A DNA stretch of 64,000 nucleotides, taken from positions 6,005,478 through 6,069,477 of the forward strand of contig NC_021678.1 of NCBI RefSeq assembly GCF_000247815.1. The letters run 5' to 3'. Positions 12,650 to 24,498 of the stretch are shown here, piece after piece (position 1 is the first letter of the stretch; every line of letters begins with the position of its first letter). The position numbers were made by a program, and so were the translations under genes. Source of the stretch: Ficedula albicollis. Its lineage: Eukaryota; Chordata; Aves; Passeriformes; Muscicapidae. Below the pieces are notes generated by a model that did not search any database, was not told where the DNA came from, and worked only from the letters and a program-made list of their open reading frames with translations.

Positions 12650-13273
12650 TGAGCTCAGTAAAGTAGATAGATAGCATCAGCCCATATTTAAAAGAACCTA
12701 AAAGGTTGACAGGAAGATTTGCAGATTATAACTGAGGAGAAAAACAGAGTTATAGAAGCATATTTCTCTATCACTTGTAATTCAAATTTTCAGCACTTTG
12801 TCAGTGCCTACGTACTCAAAAAAGTAGTCAGAAAGTTTATGTTTTCTATCAAAATGAAAAAACTGACCCAAATCGTATTTCTTTCAAAAATAAAGACATT
12901 TTATTTTCAAACCCTATGAGCTCAGTAAAGTAGATAGATAGCATTAGCCCATATTTAAAAGAACCTAAAAAGTTGACAGGAAGATTTGCAGATTATAACT
13001 GAGGAGTGAGCTCAGTAAAGTAGATAGATAGCATCAGCCCATATTTAAAAGAACCTAAAAGGTTGACAGGAAGATTTGCAGATTATAACTGAGGAGAAAA
13101 ACAGAGTTATAGAAGCATATTTCTCTATCACTTGTAATTCAAATTTTCAGCACTTTGTCAGTGCCTACGTACTCAAAAAAGCAGTCAGAAAGTTTATGTT
13201 TTCTATCAAAATGAAAAAACTGACCCAAATCGTATTTCTTTCAAAAATAAAGACATTTTATTTTCAAACCCTA
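12650..13273. repeat. Nested tandem duplication with A-B-A-A-B structure
   Basis: Unit A (90 bases, starting TGAGCTCAGTAAAGTAGATA) lies at 12650-12739, 12917-13006 and 13007-13096. Unit B (177 bases, starting AAAAACAGAGTTATAGAAGC) lies at 12740-12916 and 13097-13273. The first and third A copies are identical over the part compared; the middle A has two changes. The two B copies differ at one visible base. The same 66-residue peptide is encoded twice by chance frames and is not a gene. Confidence 0.95.
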
Positions 13274-16200
13274 CTTTTTAAAAAACTAGAGCTTCTTAAA
13301 TTTAGCAACTATTTCAATTTTCTCTGATTTTTTTACTTTATATTTTCTTATTAAAAGTATTAGCTGAAATGGATGAGAATTCAAAGTTACTTTCTGATTT
13401 CTTAAAATATTATTTTTTGCTTGGGTAGTTACCTATTCACTCAAAATACATTTTTTAATTTAAATTATTATTTCATTTATTCTCTTCAGTTCAAATTAAA
13501 AAAGAGCAAAATTATGTAAAAAAATAGGCCAGGTTTTTAGAATCAATTCCAAGTCAATCAAATACATTTTTGTTGCATAGATAAGATTTTCAAAGGTTCT
13601 GTTTTTCTGAATAATATTTTTACTTCACTGTGTCTTTTTACAGAGAGCCATTTTTTACTCATCTGTTCCATGTCTAATAATAACCCTTGGATCATTAAGA
13701 AATAACTAAATTACAGCAGAACCAGTCTCCTTAATGAGCTGTAATAGTCCCAACATTCAGCCAAAAATTATTTTTTAAAACTGTGAAACATCAATGTAGA
13801 ATATGAAGCATTTTGTTTAGTAATAACAAGTTTATGAGCAGGACTACAGTTTACAGCCAAATATAGTGACCTAAAAATGCCATTCTGCATTGCTCCTTCC
13901 TATACACTGTGTCCTTAACAAGTCCAGGGGAAAATTAGAATGAATGAATTGTGGTGAGAGCCCGAAGCCAACAAATGTATTTAAATTAATCCTTCTGATG
14001 CAATACTTTCCTTTAAAAAATACAATTAGGTCTTTGTGTTCCCTTGAACAAAACCTCATGTTTAATAGCACCAATGGCTCTGTAGCAAAATCTATTTAAA
14101 AACAGAGCAGGAGACACAGTAAGTTTTATACAGTTACAGAGGCTTTAAAAAAACGTTGCTAGTTTCAGAAGTCTGAGTAAATTTATGGTGAATTACTTCC
14201 ACTGACCTACATTAAAAACTTCACCCTCCTTTTTTTAATTCCTCAAGATTTGTCATTATGTCAGCATTATTCACTATGACAAAGATGCATTAGTCCAAGC
14301 GTCCTCTTGAATCAATATAACTATCAAAATATGAGAAACAGTTTGGCAAGATAATAATGCCTTAAAAATTAATTGGCAATATTTTCCTGCGCATTGGGGT
14401 CCTGCGGGTCCACAGGAATTCAAACATAAAGACACTGTGAGCCAGTTGCACAAATGAGGCTGGCATATCAGTGTCAGCTGCTCTAAAGAGATTGAAGGGA
14501 CAACTAGGTGTACTATTCTTACCAATTCCGAGGTGAGGTGGGGTGCCAGGAGGCAGCTTGGCCAGGAGAAGTTAGCACAGCTTGACATGGAACTGATGGG
14601 TCAGCACCACTTCCCCCAGCCTGGTGGCACCAGCCCAGCTGAGAACTGCAGCTGGTGCAGACACTGCTCTCAGAGCACAGCCCTGTGCCACAATCCTGCT
14701 CTGGAATTCTTTATGGTACAAGTGTGCATGAAGACAGGTTTGTATAAAAAGTGCTGTGTAGTTCTGTACATAAACTCACATACTTTTCTTGTTGCTGAGA
14801 GGTAGCAAATTGCCTTTTCACAAACATAAGCAGAGAAAAGACAGTAAAATAGTACACAGGGAAATTTCTGAAACAGAATAATGGCAGGAAAGAAGACTGG
14901 TAAAGCGTTCTACTAGATGAGTTCCACAGTTGTGGTAGTTACAATAAAATTAACTTTGCATAACTTAACAATACACCATTACATTTTCTCCCAGATGTTA
15001 TCTGTTACTTAAATTAATTTTGCTTAAATTACTATTATTGCAGATTTTATCCATGCTGTATTCTTTTATTTAAAGTTTCTGTGGCATATAACAAGCCCTG
15101 GCTGATAGCATTACTTTTAATAATATATATAAGAGGTTTTAGTATTATAGAAATGGCTGCTGGGTATATCTTAATAGTCACAGCACAGAATGTCTGGTCT
15201 TAAAATATTATGTAGATTAAAACTAGCTATTTACTAACACTCTAATTCAAGGCATTGGAAAGGTTTGCAGTATTTATGTATGTAGTATGAAGGGGAAGAA
15301 TCTACTCCAAAAATAAATATCAGAGTTTATAAATTAGCAAAGCTAAGGTCAAGGTCAGTTTGGTATTACTAATGTACTTGTTGAAAATGAGAATTCAGAG
15401 TTTATGTTTACTTATTTCATAAACAAGAAAAGAGACTAAGGGGGTGATGCATTTGCCTCTTTGATAGGAGGCTTTTGTATTACAGAAATATGTTAAAACC
15501 ACCCTCTCAGCTTGATAATACCTGAAATTCTGTACTCCCTTTCACACAGTCTTAACATAAATTCTCTGCAGCTAATCTTACCAAACACAGGAAAATAGTT
15601 ATTTATAAGGATTGGAAAAAAGATCCCACGTTTAACAAGAACCATTTCTAAAGCCTTGTAACATCCTTCCAAGCCTTGCAATGGATATGGGTTTGATTTA
15701 TACAAATGTCAGATGAGTTTCAAAAAGGGAGCCCTTTGTGCATTATTCTCTATATTCATATCACCTGTGTAGTTTGTACTTGTATGCCATGGGATCTTGT
15801 GCTACCAGAGGCCTGTATAGGCTTCCCTCATATATATGTGAGATTTGCTATCAAACAAACTCTGCAGTACAGGATTTACATCAGTTTGCTATTCATGCTA
15901 AGCATGGCTGGCCACACACCTACAAATGTGCTGAATTTCAGCTGCTGGAATAAAAGGCATTTATAAGACGTGGTTTGTTGGATGCCTGTATTTCATGTGG
16001 TTGAATTTGAATGAATACCTAATGGACACAGATGCACTGACTCAAACCAGCCTGCTTTTTTTAATCCCTCCCCTTTAACCTGCCAGCACATGCAAACACA
16101 ACAAATCCACGCTGCCTGCCTGTGGAGGCATTGCCCACGAGCGTTCCCAGAGGAGGTTCCTGGGAGGCTGCTGATAGCTCTACAAATACATCTGCCATCT

Positions 16201-19200
16201 TCTTTTGCAGCAATTTAATGCATGAGGTCCAAAGGACCAAAGGATTTTACGAAGCACTCAAAAATAATCCAGATATCAGATCTCTGTGGTGTGACTGAGG
16301 TGGCAGAGCTTCCTCCTGCACACCCTTGCTACACACATTTGTATTATTATTAAAAGTAGAATTAAGATCAATGAGGGCCTAAAACTCTGCCTCTGAAGGA
16401 TGTTTCCTGGTTGCTAAGGATGCACATGGAAATTCTGTGTGCGTGTTCCTTGGCAGGAGTTTTTAAACCACTATTCCTGAAAGAGAAAGAAGTTCAGTGA
16501 GTCAAAGGTAGGCTTTATGCTCTTTTTCCTGCATTTCAAAATCCAAGTCAATATGTTCTAAAAGTTTTCCCTGTTTCTAATCTGTGATGTGAATTGACTC
16601 TGTTGACAAAACATTTGTAAAGAATCTAGTCTAAAATAGCTATTTGAAGCAATTTTGTGCATACTTTGATAAAACAGGATCTCCTTCTCCCACCAGAAAG
16701 CTGTAAATCAGTCAGTGACATCTGGCCTCAAGGACATCAGAGTCATCCGAAATGTGGCAATTTATATTAATGAACATCAATATTAATTTTTAAATAAAAA
16801 GAATTTGCTACTGCCATTATGTTTACATAAGAAATATTATTTATAGCTTGTGTTCCTCCTTTCCTACAATTTGCCCATAAATTACTGTAAGGAAACACAA
16901 TGTCACAATTATAAATATTTTTCTTTGGAGTTAAAGCTTTTACATATCCTCTTACTGTTTTCAGTAACTATATGAGGACACCAATCAGGATTTTCTTGCT
17001 ACTCCAGGAATTGCTGCCAATTTTAATGCTTGACTGAGTAGAAAAGGGTGCTTCTACAAAAACAACCAAAGCCTTCCTCTCTAGAGATATCTTAATGCAG
17101 AGTGCCCTTAATATCTAGATTCTGTAAGAATCTATCTTAGCATACCAGGAAAAAAACCCCAAAACCAACAAAACCTGATTTTACTAGGCTGCAGTTGTCT
17201 TCTACTGCTTTTACCAAGCTTCCAATTTGCAGATTATTTAGAAAGACAAAATGAAAGACATAAAAAAAATCCCCAGTTGGCTTTAATGCTAAGGAAACAT
17301 CACTAAATTATTCACTTTGGAATGGTCACTCTAAATTCACATTGTACTTTGCATTACCAAATCTCTTAGTTAGGGGATTACAAGAGAATCTCAGCTTTCA
17401 TTTAAAAATAAAGTTAGCTCTTATGGTTGCAGAGGAATGACTGAAAGCCTAAATCTTGAAAGCTCAAAAACTAGACTACAAGGAAAAGGAATCAAACAAT
17501 TATTTTTAAGCAACTCATTATTTTTTTCTGGATATGTCTCATAATTTTAAATGCTCCAGGCTAATGTAACCCTTTAAAAATTCATACTGATTTTTCAGGA
17601 GGGGTGAAGGATTTTTTTTTTAGTTCTCGAAAGTGCAACTCTTGCATGTCTGGACTCTTCAAAGTACCAACCCTGCTCTTCCACTTCAAGGACACCCATC
17701 AAACAAACAAAGAACAGCCAGTTCCTATTCTGGCTGTGGAGCCATAATCAACAGGGATCTAAAGTCATTTAAAAACAAACAAACAAACAAAAAACCCAAC
17801 AAAACAAACCCCACAAGCACCTTTCCCACAGGAACCACCTATCTAGAGCTACAAATGTTTTTTAAAAGAATGAAGACCTTTTCTATTATTCATGTGATCA
17901 CATCTGAAAACCATAAAAGTAAGTTCTGTTGAACCCAACAGGCAGTGGCATTCACCTTTATCAGGCTGGAGCTTTACACTTACCTGTTGTGCATCTCTTC
18001 TCCCACATTATTTAATCAGTAAAGAACCAATATGAATGCTGAAAAACATTATGATAAAAATGTGAAACAAAACTTGGCCAGGTGCATCTTGATACCTCTT
18101 TCTGGGACCAGTACTTGCTGCAACTCCCTACTCTCAGAAAACCAATTTGCATGAGAGCATGTGCCTCGTGGCACAGGGCATATAAGGATCAAATTGCTTA
18201 GGGGGCTGGTATTCATCACACTTGCTTTAGGGGCTCCATCAGCACCCTAAACCCCTCCTTGCAGGAAGTGCAAAGGCAACTGCCTCTCTTGAGAAATAGT
18301 CAACTAAGTCAACTAAGATGAATTAAGAACCTAAAAACTCCATAAAGTACCTGCCCTGGACTGCAGCAAGCACAGCCTGCTCTCTCACCTTTTCCCAAGG
18401 GGAACCTAAGAAAGCTGGCTTCCTCACTCAGAGTCTCTGGTTTGCCTGGTGCTGAGAAGTAAGAAATATTCCCTTTTTTTATTCAAATGGTCACTGTAGG
18501 AACTCAGAGGTGATTACCAGCACAATGTGTTCCTCCTGCACCCCTGAGTGTGTAGGGGAGGAGTCAGACAGCTGTTGGCACTATCCTGGACTGTTTTTCC
18601 CAGATGTTACATCCAAGATGCAGCAATATTTCACCAGCTCTTACTGTTCTGAAGGACTTTAGGTCAGCCCCAAGACTTCCATAAAAAGTCTGCCAATGTA
18701 GACATGCCTGTTTCCAGCACGTGTGAATCTTCAGTGTGTCTCATGCTCTGCACACACCAGAGCAGCGTGTGTGCCCCTGGAGCTGAGCCCCACCAGATTT
18801 CCCTTAGTTCAGCAAGCACAACTTCAGGTTTTACCTGGAGTGCCATGTACAGGAAAAAAAGGAACCAGAATTCTAAAAACCTAGGAAAACTTAATCCTCC
18901 CACCTTTTAGATCAAAAAGGGCTCAAAAAGAGCCTGGGGGCTCCTGCAGAGAAAGTCTGACAGCAGAAAAATAGCATTTTGCTGTTGATACAGTAAAGTG
19001 CAGTCACTGCCTGCTGGAACGAGGTCTCCTGCCTTTGTCTGCCACTGCTCCTGGACAGCCTTCCCTTCCCACCCCCTTCCTCTGAAATCAGTGTTTTTTC
19101 CACACAAGGCTGGTCATGGACAAGCCCCTCACACAACTGCCCTGTGCTCTGCACATTCTCTCAGCACCAAATGCAAATGAATAAGCTCTCTCCAAACTCC

Positions 19201-20685
19201 TCTCAGTCATTAGGTCCTTTAGATGTGGACAGGCTTGTCTGTATTGATTCACCCCCAGCTGATGCTACAGAAAACAGCTGCACTAACATTTAAAAGGTTG
19301 CTTTAAAAAAATCCCCAAACCAACACAACCTAAGGAATATTGATCCAGAGCTAAGAGGGGGGAAAAAAACTGCTCACATAATTTAAAAAATACAATATAG
19401 ATTTTTTTGAAGAAAAAATGCCACATTAGAAAACTTTGCATAATACATGGCCACATAAAAATGGGGAACTTGTGTTTTTTGTTATTAGACCTAAAACATA
19501 AGGTCTTTGCCTGAGTATGTAGTTTCTGTTAAAACAACAATTTGTCCTGTGGACTGTAAATTCAATTACTGTTTTTATTGGAATCACATTTTGCTTTGGA
19601 AACAATCATGCAGAAAAACAACCAGTAACTTAGACATCTTAAAAACATCTCAGAACAGGCATGGCTCTGAGAACAGATCAGTTATGGTAATTCTTCCACT
19701 GTGAACTGCAAGGTTTTTAAAATCCATTTCCATATTTTTAATTAATACCGAGTTTAAAAAAAAAAATCTTACTGTAGGTCATTTTAATCACAAATGGGAA
19801 AACAAATTTGTTTTATCAGAAAATTGATTCAACACTATTTTAGAGACTTATTTTTCATGTTTTTATCATAAAAATTAAGCTACTAGCACAATTTCCCAAT
19901 TTGGGAATGTAGAGGTAAGCCAGTTCTCTAAAATTTTAGTTACAGTTTTCAGTCACCTCACTACGGGAAACTAGTGTATTTTAACACCAGAATATTTGAT
20001 CAGCAAGCACAACCACCCCCCACATAAATCTAAGGTATTTATACTTCTTTACAACTCCATTTCTATATAACTTGAATCTGCAGAGTTCTAACCATAGCCT
20101 GTTAGTCAAAAGAAACCACCCCTTCCTTACGTGATACTTGGATTTCATGCACCGTTGTAAAGAGGTTCTTCTCATTACGTACATGTTCATAAATCTGTTT
20201 AAGCTGCATCTCAGTGTGAGTCCCCATGCTTGTTTAACTCTCCCTTACAATGCTGTCATTCGCGTTAGATAGATAAAAAAGCAGCTGTGGGTAGGGGCAG
20301 GGTTGGTCTGGTGAGTGCAGGAGTTGAACAAAGCTTTGCCTCAGCACAGCTTGGCTAGGAGGGCGATTTGAAATCTAGTAAAGCTTCCCCTTGGTAAACT
20401 GCCAAAGCCAACCACACCTTGGATGATGTGAGGTTGTTTTTGAGAAGGTAACATCTCCTTAGATTATCTCCTCCCACTTCAACTTGGAAGGTTTCTGAGA
20501 ACAGTCATTTCCATTTCTGTTGGGGCAAGAAATGGTTTCTGTGGAAAAAGAGCATAAATCTCCTTCTGCTTTGACTTGTTAGGAAGCTCATGACAAATCA
20601 TATAATCCAATGTGGACTTTTAGAATTTGTTTAAACAATGCATGAGAAGAAACAAACATTTCTACTGAATCATTTCTCTCCAATT
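13274..20685. other. Intronic or intergenic stretch without a recognised gene
   Basis: AT-rich DNA with no exon, RNA gene or transposon I can name. A stretch at 17989-18043 (minus) has a very good acceptor (TTTTTCAG) and donor (GTAAGT) but stops in all three frames, so if spliced it is non-coding. Confidence 0.45.
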
Positions 20686-20706
20686 AAACAAACAAACAAA
20701 CAAACC
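20686..20706. repeat. (AAAC)n microsatellite
   Basis: About five AAAC units in succession. A similar short tract lies near 17776-17790. Confidence 0.85.
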
Positions 20707-20950
20707 TCTTAACTCATTACCCCTTATAAACTCTGTTAACTACATCTTCAAGAAAATTACCATACACACAAGTAACAGAACCAACAACAAAAAAAAATTG
20801 CTCAAAGATTTCCACAACCATACAGAATTCTATCACAACTCAGAACAGAGAGCAAACACTTCCAACTCTGTAGTGAAAATCTTGAGTCAGCCATAGAATA
20901 AGTGAATCTAAAAGGTACTGCAGTGATTTGTACACAGCAGCCTTTCCTCT

Positions 20951-21030
20951 CCTCCGCTTGCACTTTGCCTTTCTGAGAAACTCTGTTCCTCCTCCCCTTG
21001 CACTTTGCCTTTCTGAGAAACTCTGTTCTA
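20951..21030. repeat. Two-copy 40-base tandem duplication
   Basis: Copies at 20951-20990 and 20991-21030 share TTGCACTTTGCCTTTCTGAG and AAACTCTGTTC, differing by about two bases. Confidence 0.93.
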
Positions 21031-21614
21031 CAAAAATAGGCAAAGAACATATGATCACAATGTTTGCATGCAGTTTGCCTGATGAGATAAAGACAATGTG
21101 TCAGCTTTTGATGGGGAAAAAAATGAAGCAATGATGCCAAAGCATTTTATTTATTCCTTTCAGCAGCACCTTTTCATTGGCAGCTTTCCTAAATAGCAGT
21201 GTCATAAATACCTAGAGGGAGAAAGCACCCAATGACAGCATCTTCTCTTGAGAATGCAGAGCCCATACCCAGAAACATGGCATCGCCTACTCTGAAGCTG
21301 CTGTCTTTTGGTCTAACCCTTAGAAACAAGCACTCAGCAGGAACATCCAATGTGTCTGGATTGTCAAGCAGAGAAGAGGAAGACAGGAAAATCACTAATC
21401 GCTGGGAAGCTTGGTTGGAAACAGAGAGAAAGACAGTCTGGATGAGGACACAGAACTTCATTTGGTGCTGTGGAAGAAAAGAGCAAGAGTGATGGGAAGC
21501 AGCAACCATACCTCATGGGTGGAGAAGAGGCAGTAAGGTTGAGCATAACCTGGAGATCAGATCAAAGATCATACTCTGAAGACTCATGGAGGTGGGCCCT
21601 ATTCACTTCCTTAC

Positions 21615-21653
21615 CTCCATCAAGCTTTTTCCCTGCATAGTCCCTTGCGCCAT
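21615..21653 (-). CDS. Candidate 39-base microexon (weak)
   Basis: On the minus strand an acceptor GACATTTTGTCTAG and a donor ATGGAG|GTAAGG bracket 39 bases that read MAQGTMQGKSLME in phase 0 with no stop. Phase 0 matches the end of CABCOCO1 exon 5 and the start of the candidate exon at 11389. Short exons with good sites also arise by chance in tens of kilobases, and I have no homology support, so this is only a candidate. Confidence 0.25.
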
Positions 21654-24442
21654 CTAGACAAAATGTCAAATATCCCATGTCCTTCTATCATGTGATTCTC
21701 CATTTTGGTTTTAAAAATTGGCAGAATGTGAAGCAATTCTCACGACTGTCACTGGGTTTATGATTTTGGCCAGAAATATTGACCTATGCACAGAAACACA
21801 GTCCATACACGTGCACACACACTCACATATATGCAACTGCTAATTGTTTTTTAAGCCTGAAAGGACTGAAAAATAAAATCAGAAACAGGCTTTTAAAGAA
21901 GGAGTCGATACCAAGAGCTGAAAACAAAAATGACTCAACTACAAACCCTAAAGAGAAAAGACCTTGCCAAGAATAACAGACAAATTTTCAGTAAAGTCCC
22001 TTTGTACAAAGCATCTTCACATTTACAGGACTGACTGGTTTAAGACTTCTTTACAGGAGTCCATTATATCATGCATACACCCTTATAAATCATACTGGAT
22101 GCGCAGCTCCACATGGAAGAAATAGAGCTGATAGGAGGTACCTTTGAAAATCTTGGCCCCAGAACCACAGACAGGTTATTTTTCCATGACAACAAGTAAT
22201 ATATATATTCCTCTCTCTGTGGTAAATTAGTCTCAAAGCAATACCCTCCATCAGAGTAAGGTGCTCTTATAATACAAGTGAATGCCAAATTGAGCACTTT
22301 AACAGGATTTTTAAACAGCCCTAAAATTATTAAAATTGTGAACTTTAAATAATTATATTTCAACCAGTGTTTTACTAGTTCTCTTCCTACCTTCTCTGAT
22401 TTTAATTTTCTCACTTGTCAGCATGCCTTGGCAGTGAGAACAAGAAAGACCTCAAACCTCTGCTGATTGCTTTCCATGCAATCTGATTTCTATAAATTAG
22501 AAGTTGCTGATGGGAAAGCAGACAGCAGTACTCTTTGATCAAGATACACATCTTGATCTCTTTTATCATTTTTTAAAAAAACAATAATATTACAACAAAA
22601 AGAAAATCATCATACAAGCTTTTCGATCAAAGTGTGTCACTGTCTGCTTCCCAGTCAACATACTGCCAGTAAATTGGCGAGGTGCCTGGAATGTGCAGGC
22701 AGCAGCTGGTGGGTTTGATTACCATCTGTATAGCCACTAATGTATAAAATATTGTGTCTCCATCTAGTGGGCATCTGCAGTTTACAGGAAATTTGAAAAT
22801 GGGTTGGAGCAAACTTCTGTGGGTGGCAGAAGGAGCTCCACTCCCCACCAGCAGAACAGGGATATTTGAAACAAGGAAGTCTTTGGAGCCCCGCCCCGGC
22901 TCCATTCCTGGGCTGGCACTTGTCCTTGAAACAGTGTTTTCTGCAGAGGCATTCAAAGAACAACTATTTCTGTCTTCACAACAAACCATCTCTTTCCAGT
23001 GCTCTGCAGCACCCTGGAAGTCTTGGTGGCCAGAATTTGAAAATATAAAAGAGGTAACAGGAAAAGGAAGGTGAGAGCCAGGATGCCATTAATGACCAGA
23101 ATTCCTGAAATAAACAATAAGGAATGAGAATAGTATGCCAAGACAATGTTTTCCCTTATATTAAAATATTACAAACTGCCCCACCCAACTACTTAATGGC
23201 AGGACATGCAGAATGTCTGTTAACTCTCTCATATGGTTTCTGATAATATCCTTGACTGCAGAGCAACAGGGGTAACACAAGGTACACAAACCTGTTTATC
23301 AGGAGTGTGCCACAGAAACAGTCCTTAGGACAAAGATTTTAGAGTCCATGTGGCCACCCAAAGGAGAAAGTAAGGCACAAGTCAGCACTATGACAGCTTT
23401 CTCACAACAGTCACAGGACCAGAACAAATAGTTAATAAAGATGAATTCTACACCACTCATTACACCATGCTCGTTTTCATCGATTGCCATCCTTTTTGAC
23501 AACTACTCCACTAGAATTGTACTGACTGGGCATATTTTATGCAGAGCCATCTACTGTGAAAACTGCATCCTAATGAAGAATATCAGTACAGCAAAATGAA
23601 ATAAAAACCAACACGATCACACTATTGATTTTCTCCATCCACACAGACCAGACTTAAATTCTGTTAGCTTGAGAAATCTGTTGAGATAACTCTCCAACAC
23701 AGCATGACTGCATTTCATTTCATGACTTTTCTGAATACACAATAGGTCCTAAACTAATTCCTCTTGTTTTTACTGAACATCTTCTAATAAAGTTGTTCTA
23801 AATGTGTTTTGATTTGACACCTAAACTGGTTACAGTAAAGAATTTTTTATTTTTATCAAATATTCCATTATATTAGAGGTAAGTTTTTTAGTCTATAGAT
23901 AATTAATTCAAAGGAGCTTCAGTTTAACAGTACCTAATAGACAGAATCACTTAAGGCAGCACGCTGGCAAATTTCAGCTTTAAATCAGAAGTTGATCTGT
24001 CTTTGCATAACAAAATGGCAACTTCTCAGAAGAAAGCATCAGTTTTAAGAAACCCAAGCATGAACACTTAAAACTGAAGTCAGTACATGCCAACAACTTC
24101 TGTACTAATTTATTATATTGCTTGTTTGTGCCGGAAGGGGATGAGATTTGTTTCTGTCTAGTCTAATACCATTTATTTCAACAGAAACTAGAACAATTAG
24201 AAACGACTTTTGGTCCCTCAACAATTTGCTGTGATGGAAGCTTTATTTTTCAGGTCAGCGCTCTCCATTTTTTGATTGCTCAACGGGAGTGCCACAATGG
24301 CTGAAAAAAGAAGGTTCTGAAAGTTCGGGAAATAGAAACTGCTGACTACCTGGTGAAGGAATAATGATTTATAATATATGAATAGAGGCAATAATTGGAT
24401 AGGAGGCTGTACTCAAAAAAGCCTTAATTCACAGATCTGCCA
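21654..24442. other. Intronic or intergenic stretch without a recognised gene
   Basis: AT-rich DNA. Frames at 22064-22414, 22627-22989 and 22754-23074 overlap each other on both strands and lack recognisable motifs or usable splice phase. No RNA gene is seen. Confidence 0.45.
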
Positions 24443-24498
24443 TCAAAAAGTCATAATCCATTGATCTAGCATCAGAATGATGGATTATGAATTTTTGA
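24443..24498. repeat. Inverted repeat, stem about 19 bases with one mismatch
   Basis: TCAAAAAGTCATAATCCAT (24443-24461) pairs with ATGGATTATGAATTTTTGA (24480-24498), with one mismatch, around an 18-base loop. It may be the relic of a small palindromic DNA transposon or simply a hairpin. No coding sequence is associated with it. Confidence 0.75.

Noticed and set aside
12719..13327. Two frames encoding the same 66-residue peptide
   Set aside because: They are explained by the tandem duplication of non-coding unit B, with no coding evidence.
17989..18043. 55-base minus-strand stretch with excellent acceptor and donor
   Set aside because: All three frames contain stops, so it is not coding. With no transcript data it is not called as a non-coding exon.
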